Positions 12,497 through 24,191 of a stretch of DNA of 64,000 bases are shown piece by piece. The stretch is from Azadirachta indica. Lineage: Eukaryota > Streptophyta > Magnoliopsida > Sapindales > Meliaceae. The stretch spans positions 15,053,269 to 15,117,268 of the forward strand of contig CM040440.1 in assembly GCA_022749755.1 (NCBI GenBank). The letters are read 5' to 3'. How positions within the stretch are numbered: the first letter of the stretch is position 1; each line of letters starts with the position of its first letter. Made by a program: the position numbers and the translations under genes. Below the pieces are notes generated by a model. The model ran no database searches. It saw nothing but the letters and a program-made list of their open reading frames with translations, and was not told where the DNA came from.

Positions 12497-12505
12497 TAAA
12501 TATAT
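12497..12505. repeat. Right target-site duplication (TAAATATAT)
   Basis: Exact partner of the 9-mer at 10951-10959, directly following the right inverted repeat. Confidence 0.6.
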
Positions 12506-13759
12506 GTATATATATAATTTTAATTAATATTTTTCTGGAATGCACTGTTCGCATTACGTGGTTTTTTTTTTTTTTTTTAAATTACAGAGAATTTTCAACT
12601 ATAACAAGAAGTGGTATTAATGCTCTGCTCAGTGAGAGTAGAGAAGCTGCAATGTTTTGTGCGTACAACAACAATTTGACGGTACTTTATTTGTGGACCC
12701 CCCGTCTGGCATTGCATAATAACAAGTCAATTACATTGCTTGTATCACATTTGAGCCGTCAGCGTCGTTTTCATTCTTTTTTTATAAAATAAAATAAAAT
12801 AAAACTTACTTAAGAAAATTGAATTAAGAGAATTTTATAAATGATTTGAAAAATATTCTTTATATTTATTTTACCTCGTTGATTTGAAATATTTTTTTAT
12901 TATTGGTTTTCAAAGAAAAACTTTTTAAGTTTGTATAAAATTTTTTACTAAAAATTATACGAACTATATTGAGATGACATAATATAATTGAAATTGATAG
13001 AGTAAAAAAAAAAAATAATATAAATTATTTTTTATTTAATTTAAAAGCCAATGCAATTAATTAAAACAATTTAAAAAAAAATAAGGCATTATATTGACTT
13101 ATCTATTTAACCATCTCAATTTCAAAATATTATGACACGTCAATTTGTATTTGTATGAATTGTATATTTTTTAAAAAAATAAGTTTCCTAAATTAATTTT
13201 TTTAGGACAACCATCTTAGCATACTGGATATGTTTGTGGAAACAAGTACTTTTTTCTCCCAAGTATATTTTTTAAATATGCTATAAATGGGTCTATTTAG
13301 ACTATTTATTTAAAAAAAAAAAAGATTATTTGTCTATGTATTTCTTAAAAAAAAAGTTAAAGATTTCTGTATTTATTTTATTAAATAAGAAAAACAACTG
13401 AAAATATTATAATAATTTTAAAAAGTTCTTTTTGAATAAAAATATAAACAAAAACAAAGCAGGAGTTGCACATGAACATAATGAAATTCAATATAAAAAT
13501 GTTTTAGTACAAAGAAAGCATGAGTGGATAACATTTTGTGGTTACAAATTGTTTATAGAAAACAGTGTTTGTTTATTAATTAATAAATAGATGGTAGGTT
13601 GTTTCGTTTACTTTTTGGATAAATGATTTAGGTGTTGAAAATTTGGATTAAATTAAGAGATGATACAAAATTAATTAATTAATTAAATAAATAAATTAAG
13701 ATTACGGATAAGCATACTATTAAAAGTTTAAAATAAATACTTGGGGTTTAAACTACTAC

Positions 13760-13794
<35 letters not shown>

Positions 13795-14950
13795 TGTTAG
13801 TCATACAAATAATTAATAGATTTGCACGCGGCGCGACTGAGTGCTCTTCATTTGTTTAATTTGAATTAATTAACAGAAAATGACAATTAACGGTAAACTG
13901 TCTCCCGATATATATAAATAATTATAAAGTTGCTTTATGAATTTTATTATGAGATTCACGCGCCAACGTGAAGCTGTAGTTTTATTTTATTTTATTTTAT
14001 TTTATTTTATTAACAAAACGGCATGTATCGGAGGGATGGATAATAAGTTGAGCTTTGTGATTGTTAATAATCAATATGAATGATTGATTTGATTGTACTC
14101 TTTGTATTACATAGTCGGTGGATCGCAATCGGGCTTGAAAAGATATCTACACGATTGCGTTATTAAAGTCACCCACATCTTAATCTTAATTTGGACGATA
14201 AGAGCGACAAAATTTCACGGATTATGTAAAGAGATTTATTCAGTTTACCGTAATATAACAGTAATTATTTATATTTTTATTTTTATAAAATTTTAATGTA
14301 TGTAACATTAAAAATATTTGAGGTATTAAATAGTTTTAAAGCTATAATTATTAGAAATTTATTAAAAATTAGAGTTATTCAATAACTATTTAACTTTATT
14401 TTTAAAATCGAATCTAAAAATTCAAATAAATTCATGTCTGACCCTTGTTTTAAGTATGAAAATTTCATAGATTAGTGAAATAATATGAGTCAATTAACAA
14501 AAGTTATGAACATTTTACAACTAGGTTCATGTTTTTATCAGTCCATAATACTTGGATTGGTATTTTAAAAAATATAAAATAAAGTTAAAATTAAAATACA
14601 ATCAGTTGTATCATAGTGTCTTTATATGTGTGATTTAATTTTCAAACTCTTTTTTTTTTTTTTTATTTTGGGTAATTTTTTAAACGTGATGCATATATAA
14701 ACTAAAAAATATAACAAAAATAAATTATAAAATTTTATAAAGGCGCCGACTATTTTGTAGTTCTTCGGTAAAATGCAGCATTATTTGACTTATAGTACAT
14801 GTGAAGAGAAGACAAGCATGTACAATGGGTCCAATTTAATAAGATATATCATTGCAATGAACAAGTTACGACCAAAATTAACAGTAAAAATAAATTTAAA
14901 ATTAATAAATTAATTAATGTAGTGAAATGTATATATAAATCAATTGTATT

Positions 14951-15112
14951 TTAATTTTATACAATTTTTTATATTATTTATAAACGATTAAATTTAAATA
15001 ATTTTAATAATTATTTCGTGTGAATTAATTATGTATATTAATTTTAATTTTTTTTAAAAAATTATTTAAATTTAATAATTTATAAATAATATAAGAAATT
15101 ATATAAAAATAA
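14951..15112. repeat. Small MITE-like hairpin
   Basis: About 55 bases at 14951-15005 are closely matched by the reverse complement of 15055-15112. The shared core is TTATATTATTTATAAA followed by TTAAATTTAAATAATTTT, and about 50 bases lie between the arms. The whole unit is about 160 bp of nearly pure AT, the size and form of a stowaway- or hAT-type MITE, but no clear target duplication was seen. Confidence 0.45.
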
Positions 15113-17605
15113 AGAGACAGTTAATATAAATATAAAATAATATAAAAAGACAAAGGGAGTTGGAAGGTAGAGGGATGAGCAATTATTCTCTGGTTACGTA
15201 CATGGTTTGTTCCTCAAAAAATTCAGCCATGTAGCCAGGTCAGCACTACACTAACCATTTAAAGGCTTTTCCCAACCAATTCATTGCCCTTCCATTTTTT
15301 CCATTTTTTTCATTTCCCATTTCAGTCAATTCTTCCTTTCATTTTTGTTTTCTTAGAATTTAGTGGTATTTGCTAAAGGGAAATAACACTTTTTCTATAT
15401 ATATTTTTTTGTATACACATTTAAATTCAAATGTACTTGTTTTTGTGTCAGACAAATTTTACCCTATAGTTACTTTTTATTAGAAAGAAATTTAACTCAC
15501 GAGCACGAGAATATTGACCTTATTTTACTATTCGATTAAAAAGGTCGGATATTTGCTTTTACTTTGAAATTTTAGCTTTCTTTTTCTTTTTTTTTTTTCT
15601 GAAAACTAAATGATAACTTAACATGATATTAAAGAGATTTATCCATATAAATTTCTGTTCAAATTCTTTATGATCTTCTTTTGAATAGAACAAAATGAAT
15701 CACACGTTTTTAACATTTAAACTTAACAAGACTAAGACTAATTTTGCACATGAGAAAAATTATTAAAACAAAAGTAAACTTTACTTTTAGCCAATCGTAC
15801 CGTGGTTTTTTATTATATAATAATTGTTTCAACTGGATACAATAAGTATTAAATTATATAACCAAAAAAAAAAAAAATTGCTTAACATTTAAAAATGTGT
15901 TAACTAGGTACAAAATTTTGAGTATTCTTTGTGAATTTAATTAGTGAATTTGTAAAATTCTGTTTTTGTCTCTTTATATATAGAATAAGGAATAAATACA
16001 CCCTTTAAACTTTGGAAATGGACAAAATTTAAAAAGAACACAACATCAAAAAAACCCAAAAAAGGTTAGAAATTTGAAGACATTTTGATTCAAATAATAG
16101 ATAGATATAGCGACAAAATAACCCAAAAATTCTGCAAAATCATGACTACCTTTCCCATCTACAACATCGCCATATTATTTCATCCCACAATTTTTGACTT
16201 CATAACCCCAATTGCAATTCACGTCTCATCTCTTGCTCCCCAAACCCTTAAAAACCACCATAATTTTGCTCTTAGAAATTACAATCTCAATCGTTTGACA
16301 TATTACGCGATATTATATCAAAAATTTTTCAAAAGTCGAGAGTTTTATTTGAGTTTAATCTAATACTATTGATAAAAGCATACATTAAATTTACACGAAA
16401 TCTACCTCCATTCACAAAAAACTTAATCTAAATCCAACCTAAGAAATTAAACTCCTCCCAACTAATGTTGTATAACTGTTAAACTTCAAACAAATTTAGT
16501 TAATAATTTTATAATTAGGTGATACATTTTTAAGTATTTAGTAATTTTTTTATACGATCCAATATTTATAGTACATAATTGTAATTTTTTTACAAAATAT
16601 TAAAACTATATTTTATTAAATAGTATTATAAGTGAATTTTTTTAAAGAAAGGTAACACTGTCAATATTTGACAACTATAACAAATATTTCCATTAAATTA
16701 TAAAAGAGAGAAGAAGAAAGAAAAAGGGTGATGAAATATAATATAAAATTGTAATGTCACCTAGATCTTACTATTATCATTGCAATATATATTTATATTC
16801 CTTGCCAAATAATTACGCATAAGTAATAAATTAAAATTGTACATTTCATTAAAATATACTCAACAAGATTGCTTTAACCACTATGTTTTTAAAAATATCA
16901 TTAACCCTTTAAAAAAAAAATCCCATATATATTTTTAAAAAATAAATATTAATCAATGAACGAAAATTTCTTTTACATTTCGAATTCATTTTCGTTTTTT
17001 AACTGGTGTACACTATTATAAACTTTAAATATTATTAAATTCATATTATTAATTATATATCATAAATGTAGCTCAAAAAGAAATAATATGTCATAAATGT
17101 ATATTTATTTGAAATAAAATTTATTTTTTTTTAATCTTAACAAACAGGAATTACTTCATAAAATGGGATACTAACATTTTTCTTCTAAATTTTATCAAAA
17201 TAATAAATTATGACATAATTTATATATAAAATTAATAATTTAATCCCTTGCATTGTATGCGAGGTAAAAAATAACTCAAAAGGACGGACTGATTTGTTAA
17301 CATTATCAAAGTATGTTCCAATTTGTTGTTTCAGTAAAGTATAGGGAGCAAAATATAATTAACAGCATAAAATAGTAAAATTGAATGGGGGAGGAGGGGG
17401 TAGGCAAGTGATATTAAAGGAATGCGTGGTGGGGGTGGCAGCGTGCCATGTTGGCTAGTTTACCGACAAGTAGGGGTGTGGGACCCACTTATCTCCCACC
17501 CCTCAAGTCACCCACCACTTTGCTTTTATTAACGTGGGCTATTTCTCCACATAAGTAAGCTCCTCCTTCTTACCCCACCCACACCCCCCCACAAAATTGA
17601 GTTTC

Positions 17606-17655
17606 AATTTTTTAATTTTTTAATTTTTTAATTTTTTAATTTTTTAATTTTTTAA
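17606..17655. repeat. Short tandem repeat, 8-bp unit TTTTTTAA
   Basis: About six consecutive copies of an A/T octamer. It is a plain minisatellite just downstream of a C-rich stretch (CCCCACCCACACCCCCCC). Confidence 0.8.
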
Positions 17656-19661
17656 ATACCACAATTTGTTTTTATGAGCAAGAATAAGAGCAAGAGCATC
17701 CTTTCTTCCCTTCTCAGCCACTTAGAGAGATGAAAAATGGGCCGGATCGGCAATTATATGACATGCACGATTTAGTTAAAAAAATTTTCTGAAAGATAAC
17801 ATTTGAATAGACAAAAAAGTATAAAAAAAAGATTATTAACAAAATAATGACGGTACAAAAATTAAAATTAGTTATATTTTGATTATTTTAATTAAATAAC
17901 TTTCTATTTAAAAATTTTTTACCCATGGTATAGGATATGACATAAATTTTATAAGTTTATAAATTAGATCGAGATGAAGTTTTACAACTTGAAAGACAAC
18001 ATGAAGTCAATATATTTACACCAATTTGTTAGTTTATGATATTTATTTAAATTCTTTAGTTATCGTGTCAGTGATTGTCACTAAGTTATGTAAATATATT
18101 GTATTGAAATTTTTTTCATCCAAATAATTTATTACTAATATATTGAAATATTTTAAAATAATTTGGCAACCAATAGTACTTATCATTCTAATGGACTAAA
18201 CTTAAGAACTAAAATGTCTTTTACCATTTCAATTCAACAAGAGAACTTTATAAATTAAATAAAAAAAAAACGCTTAAAATTATTCAATGATTTATTAAAA
18301 CTCTTATTATTATTAAAATATTAATGAATTGTACCTGAGTAGGTTTGATATGATAAAATATTGGGCTATATAAAAATTTTAGTGCTTTTAACTTAAGCAT
18401 ACCAACATTTAATAAAATATATTTTTTTCCCTTGTGGAAGGTCAGCTGTTACTTGCGAGTATTTTTATTGATAATAATATTATACTTCTTAAAATTTTCA
18501 TTCAAAGTAATTTGTCATTTATGATTTGTGTTATACTTTATAGATTTTCACCCTTAAGTAAGAGTTTACATAACGTCGATCGTCTTCTTGATGGCTTCGT
18601 CCCTGGCCAAATTTTAAACATACAATGTTAGTATATTCGGGGAAAAAAAAAAAAAAAGTACATTGTCTTTCATTCAAATTGACTATTACCTCTATATTGA
18701 ACTAAAATTATCGATAAGTGTTATTTGATAACTCTATAAATTGTTAGAGTTATGTTATTATTTGTGCCTTTAAAATATATGATGTAATAACATTATCTTT
18801 TATTTAATAAATTTTGTTTTATTTGTATATAGTTTGAACATATCTTACAACCCATAATTATAAAGAATGTGTTTTATGTATTTAGTATAAGATGTTAATA
18901 TAAAAGGATATAATTCGTTAGTTTTTTATAAATAAAAGAATATTCACAATTATTTATGAAATGGGTATTTCATAATGTAAAGTTATAGTTTTCTATTTTT
19001 ATTATGAATGATTTATCTTGATCATTGAAACAGAGACTTCAAACAAAAAATTAATATATATGTTATACAATGAATAAGAGTAGAGTAAATTAAGATCTAA
19101 TTGAAATAAATGTTATTGAACTAAATTTACACGAGTTCTAATAAACTTGGTATATCATAATCCTGGGTGAGTAATGAACTTGCGTTCATACATTAGATCT
19201 TTTGAATTATCATGATGTAAGAGTTAATAATATGGTCAATATCTTGATGATTTGTATATTTAATATTATCGATTATAAAAACAAATACTTGCAAGATGGA
19301 ATCTATATGAATGATACTTACTTAAGTTGTTTGTAATACTTGATTATTAAAATTTGTGATCATAGTTTATTCAATTAATTATTCATGTGAATAACAATAT
19401 TCATTTATAAAATTTTATTTACAAATATAGGTATATTGAAATGATCATTAGAATATTCAATGAATTAGAGCAAATATGTAATTAAAAATTGCATGATATT
19501 TTATTTTTGGCCTAACTAGAATTATAAGTATCAAATCAAATAGAGTATCAATTAAGTGGTTATTATTGAAATAAGACCAAACCCAAATTTAATATAAAAG
19601 AGTTTTAATTGAGTAGACTTTTACTCTTTTTAACATTGATTATTTGAGTGTAGCCCTGCGC

Positions 19662-20100
19662 TTTTAGTGGATAGCCTAAGATTAACTTAAAAAAGAATAG
19701 CTATATTATGAAATAATTTGTTATGGGTTTTCTAAGTTAGAACTAAGAAATTCATGAGTTTACAATACCTTCACTAGCTCTTGTGAGGATAATTCAAACT
19801 CTAAATGTGTGTTTAAAAGGATCATCAGAAGTATGTTTTATTAACAAAGAACAAAATACATAAAAAATAAGCCATATTTTAGTGGAATAACCTAAGATTA
19901 ACTTAAAAAGAATAGATATATTATGAGATAATTGATTATGGGTTTTCTAAATTAGAACTAAGAAATTCATGGGTCTGTAAGCCCTTTGCTAGTTCTTGTG
20001 AGGATAATCAAATCCTAAATGTGTATTTAAATTTTAAAAGGACCATTAGACGTCTGTTTTGCTATCAGAGAATAAAATACATAAAAAATAAATCGTATTT
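19662..20100. repeat. Tandem duplication of a ~215-bp unit
   Basis: Copy 1 (about 19662-19876) and copy 2 (about 19877-20100) share the same ordered blocks: TTTTAGTGGA..CCTAAGATTAACTTAAAA, GGGTTTTCTAA.TTAGAACTAAG, CTTGTGAGGATAAT and AAAATACATAAAAAATAA. They differ by scattered substitutions and small indels, so the duplication is old. No coding frame spans either copy. It may be a relic of a transposon end or a simple segmental duplication. Confidence 0.75.
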
Positions 20101-20388
20101 TTATTTCTGTCTTTGAAGTGAAATGTGGAGAATATATGCATACAGTGAGTGACTTTAAAAATAATATGGAATATGACAATCTCTTTTTAATATTTTTCTA
20201 TTATTTTTATTATGCATGCATAAAAAGTAAGAAAGTTATTTTGCTATATTCGATATTTTTTCATTATAAATATAATAAAAATTGACAAAGAGTTCCAAAA
20301 TTCTTAGTATATATTGTTATATTAGCAAAATACATATGCAACCCTTGTACACTTAAAAATAAAAAACCCAAACACAATTTTACATATG

Positions 20389-20452
20389 TTGTTACCAAAA
20401 TTGGGCAACTATTTCAGTAAATTAATCATCATAGAGTTATTTTTGGTAACAA
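20389..20452. repeat. Short inverted repeat
   Basis: TTGTTACCAAAAT (20389-20401) and ATTTTTGGTAACAA (20439-20452) form a stem of about 13 bp with a loop of about 37 bases. It stands out in this AT-rich region because the arms include the GGTAAC/GTTACC pair. Function unknown. Confidence 0.5.
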
Positions 20453-20559
20453 TCACAGGATCATTTACTACTGGTTAATGATGATGATAACAGAGCAAGC
20501 ACATTCAATGGTATACTTAAAAAAAAAAAAAAGATAATTTAAAAATAGTAATATTAAAT

Positions 20560-21480
20560 GACTTGTTTTTAGTGATTCTAAATATTCCAGATTTTTAAAG
20601 AAAGATTGAGATGTTCCTTGGCTTTTGAATAAATATTAAGATATCCTTTAAAATACTATTTTAGATATTATTTTAGATATAAATTGATTATCTTACTTTT
20701 CAGTTATAAAAAAAAATATAAAAAATAATTCAATTACTCTCATATTTACTTTGTAATAACTAATATAATTGTATTATAATATTTAAATTTAAATATTATA
20801 ATAATATTTTAATTCTTAAATATTTTTTCTTTAAATTTGTTGCTAATTTTTTAACAATATTAATTATATATAATTTTTTAAAGTTAATCATTTTATTTAA
20901 ATATTATATTTTAAAAAAAAATTATATATAATTAATCTTTTTCAAAACCCATTGTCAATTTTTTACCATACTAATAGTAAAAAAAATGGTTGTAAAAATT
21001 TTTACAATTAATTTTTTACAACTAACTAAAAAATTAATCATAACAAATTTTATGTTGCAAAAAATTTTATAATTAATGTTGTTAAAATTTGCTTACGATT
21101 AATGTTGTAAAAAATTAAGAGTAAAAAAGATTTTTGACAATGTTAATTATACATGATATTTTAAAATTGTATAATTAATATTGTTAAAAATTAAAAAAAT
21201 TTAAATAAAAATGATTAAAAATTAAAATATTATTATAATTTTAAATTTAAAAATTACAATAAATTTTTTTGAGTTATTATAAGTAAAAATAAGGATAGTT
21301 GAATTGTTTTACGGATTTTTAATAGTTGTGAGATAAAAAATAGTTAATTTATATATAAAATAATATGTATAATAGTATTTCAAGAAGTATCTCAATATTT
21401 TTTAAAAATAAAAATATCTTCATCTTTTTTTAAAAATTAAGGTATTTAAGACTGAAAAAATTAAGGAGTGCTTTCTTGTT
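20560..21480. mobile_element. Fold-back (long inverted repeat) element, about 0.9 kb
   Basis: The left arm (about 20566-20830) and the reverse complement of the right arm (about 21215-21475) align along most of their length. Shared blocks include AATACTATTNTANATATTATTTTA-type sequence, ATAATTCAATTA/AACAATTCAACTA and TTTAAATTTAAATATTATAA. The middle (about 20850-21200) is itself built of repeated TTGTTAAAAATT/ATTAATGTTGTAAAAAATT pieces in both orientations. This is the structure of a long-TIR, non-autonomous element or fold-back transposon. It has no coding capacity and no confident target duplication. Confidence 0.55.
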
Positions 21481-23451
21481 TTTTAATAAAAAGCCAGGTA
21501 AAACACATTATCCCTTAAAAAAAAAATTATCAAAATCGATGAATATCGCGTTACTTGATGCAATAAAAGGTTAGAATATTGCTATGAAAAGTGCATTGTT
21601 TTTCTCTCACTTAAAAGTCTAAATAAATCTTGACTTGATTGAAGTAGATTTTTTAAATCCATTAATCCCATACGGTCCAAAGTTAAAAAGTAGCACTTAA
21701 TTTTGTCAACACCTCTTTTACAATTTAAATATATATATATATATATATTATATAATTTTGCAAATCAGGTCGAAATATGTGTAAATATGATGTCATCCCA
21801 AAAATTAATTATTTTAATTAGCATTAAAATTCAATCATATGAACTGAAGTGGTAGTAATATATAGTAACCACATGTCTTATATTTGTACCGGCTTAAAAA
21901 AGAAAAATAGATGAATAAAATCGTGACGATAATATATTTATGTTCCATTATTTATCATATTAATTTTCATATAAAATTTGTATATCTAAAATTATTAATT
22001 TAAAAAAGAGTGGTGGAATTTTAAGAATATGACTGTATGACCAATGACTTTGTCCGTCTAATAATTTTTTTCAAAGTTGAAACATGAAACGCAAAGCCTA
22101 TGCTTATAAGTGTACAATAATTGGAATATATGAAGATTACGAAATTATTGAAGAAAACATATTATTATAATGATTTTTTTGACCCATTGTCTTATACTTA
22201 TATATTATAATTTTTTTCAGTTTTTTTTTTTTTAAAATGGTCCGTAATTTCAGAAGACTGATGGTAAATGACTAGTGATTGAAATCGAAGTGAAAAGACA
22301 ATTTTTTGGAGAAATTTTTTTATTAAAAAATGGAAATGAAAACGACTTGACTTGTCAATATAAAGGCCTTGGAATTGTATAATCAAATCAAATAATATAT
22401 ATATATATATATATATATGGCAGAAGAAAAATGTCAAACATGGGTGACAAATAAAAGAAATTAAAAAAAGACAAAATTATTATTTAATTTGATTTGATTT
22501 GCAATTAGACAAAATTTAGGGACAGACAAAGGCAGTAAGATGACGTTGAAAGTAATTACTTGGAAAGGGAAAAGGTAGGGTAAAATAAATGATACAGTTG
22601 AATCGATCATCTCATGTCATTATAATTATTATTATTATTGATACAATTATTACTTTTTAGATTTGATTTGATTTTTGCATTGCCACCACTTGGATGAATT
22701 GACCACACCTCTCTATTCCTTTTCCTTTCCCCCTTCCTTTTCTGCTTATGCTCCTGCTGATGTATGCTATTTCTGTTTCATGAAAATTAACCCATTAATA
22801 ATAATAATAATAATAATAAAAACACTGAAGTTTTAAAGAAACGAAATGGGTAACAATCTTTAATTTGTCATCTATCATAATTATGGTTAGTTTAAATTGA
22901 AGGCTCGAGGATAACACATTAGATGTGGATTCTAAACTTTAATTAAAATATTTGATTAATTTAATGTAAAACTTGAGACTAAAAATGTATGAAACAAATA
23001 ATACATCAAATGTATTTTAGTCAAATCACTAAATTGAATTATTTATTTGTTTGTTTGTTAATTATTCAGTTTGGTTGACTTGCTTTTTGTGCAAAAGGGT
23101 TTAATACTAATCGATGTTTCTTTTGAAGTCTGCTTCTCACTGAAGTTTACAGACTTGTAATGCTTCCCTTTCTTTTTTTTCTTTTTTTTAACACTGAAAC
23201 ATTCAAAAGTGACCCCAAAATCAAGAGGGGAAAATGCCGACCAAAACCCAGAAAAAAGGCTATATATATATATATAATATATAAATGTATATATATAATA
23301 TTAATTACATGGCCTGGCCTACACTGACATGATGAATACTAGTAATTAAAAAGGGAGGTACACGGCACAACACAGGAGATGCAAAAGCACTGGAGATTGA
23401 TATTACATAAACAACATAATATGTTTCTTGTTTGTTTTGGTGAGTGAGGTA

Positions 23452-24003
23452 TCAACCGGTTTGGTTGATCTTATGAAGAATAGAAACAAGCTTAGCAGTT
23501 GTCAACGGCTTCTCATGGTAATCATCTAAGCCAGCTTCCATGAATTCTTTCTTTTCTTTGTCCTGAGAATGGGTGGAGACCCCTGCAATCGTGCTGCGGA
23601 TGCCCATTGCTCGCAGTTTCTTTGTTGCCTGTTTGTTACACACGAAGCTTAGTAATTGAGTAGTAACTTTGCATATATATATATATATATATATATAAAC
23701 ATGAAGCGGATAATAATAATCTGTTTTTGATTTGATTAATGCTACCTCAATGCCGTTCATCACAGGCATATCCATGTCCATCAAAATGAGATCAAAATAT
23801 TTTCCTGAAGAGTGGACATCAACAGCTTCCTTCCCATTAACCACAACTTGATTTTCAATCCCAAGACTCTGTAAAAGTCTGTGGTGAATGGTTTGGTTCA
23901 CCTTGTTATCATCTACAACCAGAGCTCTTATTCTTGTTGCAGTTGCAGACCCAACTCCATTGTTTATAATTTCCTCTTTCATTTCTTTGATGCTTCCACC
24001 CAT
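23452..24003 (-). CDS. Type-C response regulator (ARR22/ARR24-like), 144 aa
   Basis: Two coding exons, 24003-23746 and 23628-23452, joined at GIE|ATKKL with a GT-AG intron. The protein is one receiver domain with no output domain: the acidic pair Asp31-Asp32, the phospho-acceptor Asp76 in LILMDMDMPVMNG, Ser104/Thr105 and Lys126 in EKPL are all present. Receivers of this kind accept phosphate from histidine-phosphotransfer proteins and dampen cytokinin phosphorelay in the cytoplasm. At about 144 aa it has the length of Arabidopsis ARR22 and ARR24. The ATG at 24003 fits the family start (MGGSIKEMKEE). An in-frame ATG at 24042 would add 13 unlikely residues that probably lie in a 5' UTR intron (possible donor near 24137, acceptor just before 24003). 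The coding intron contains a TA microsatellite at about 23673-23696. Confidence 0.88.
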   Translation of the reverse strand: MGGSIKEMKEEIINNGVGSATATRIRALVVDDNKVNQTIHHRLLQSLGIENQVVVNGKEAVDVHSSGKYFDLILMDMDMPVMNGIEVALIKSKTDYYYPLHVYIYIYIYICKVTTQLLSFVCNKQATKKLRAMGIRSTIAGVSTHSQDKEKKEFMEAGLDDYHEKPLTTAKLVSILHKINQTG

Positions 24004-24149
24004 TTTCTTCTCAAACTTACAAACACCACACATAACCCACATGCATACATATACAATTAAATAATATTCGTCGGTAAACCTTAAAAATCATGACAAGAAT
24101 AAAAAGAAAAAAGAAAAAAGGAAAAGAAAGCTAACCTGATTGAAAAGTT

Positions 24150-24191
<42 letters not shown>

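Larger units (their letters stand above)
12506..23451. other. Eleven-kilobase AT-rich gene-free region
   Basis: No frame of more than about 90 codons occurs and none resembles a known protein. The sequence is very AT-rich, with homopolymer runs and microsatellites: AAT at about 13758-13792, TTTTA at about 13981-14011, an 8-bp TTTTTTAA-type repeat at about 17606-17655, TA at about 21730-21750 and 22397-22419, and AAT at about 22797-22820. Repeats listed separately include a small hairpin, a tandem duplication and a large fold-back. It separates PIF1 from the response-regulator gene and probably contains decayed transposons I cannot classify. Confidence 0.6.
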
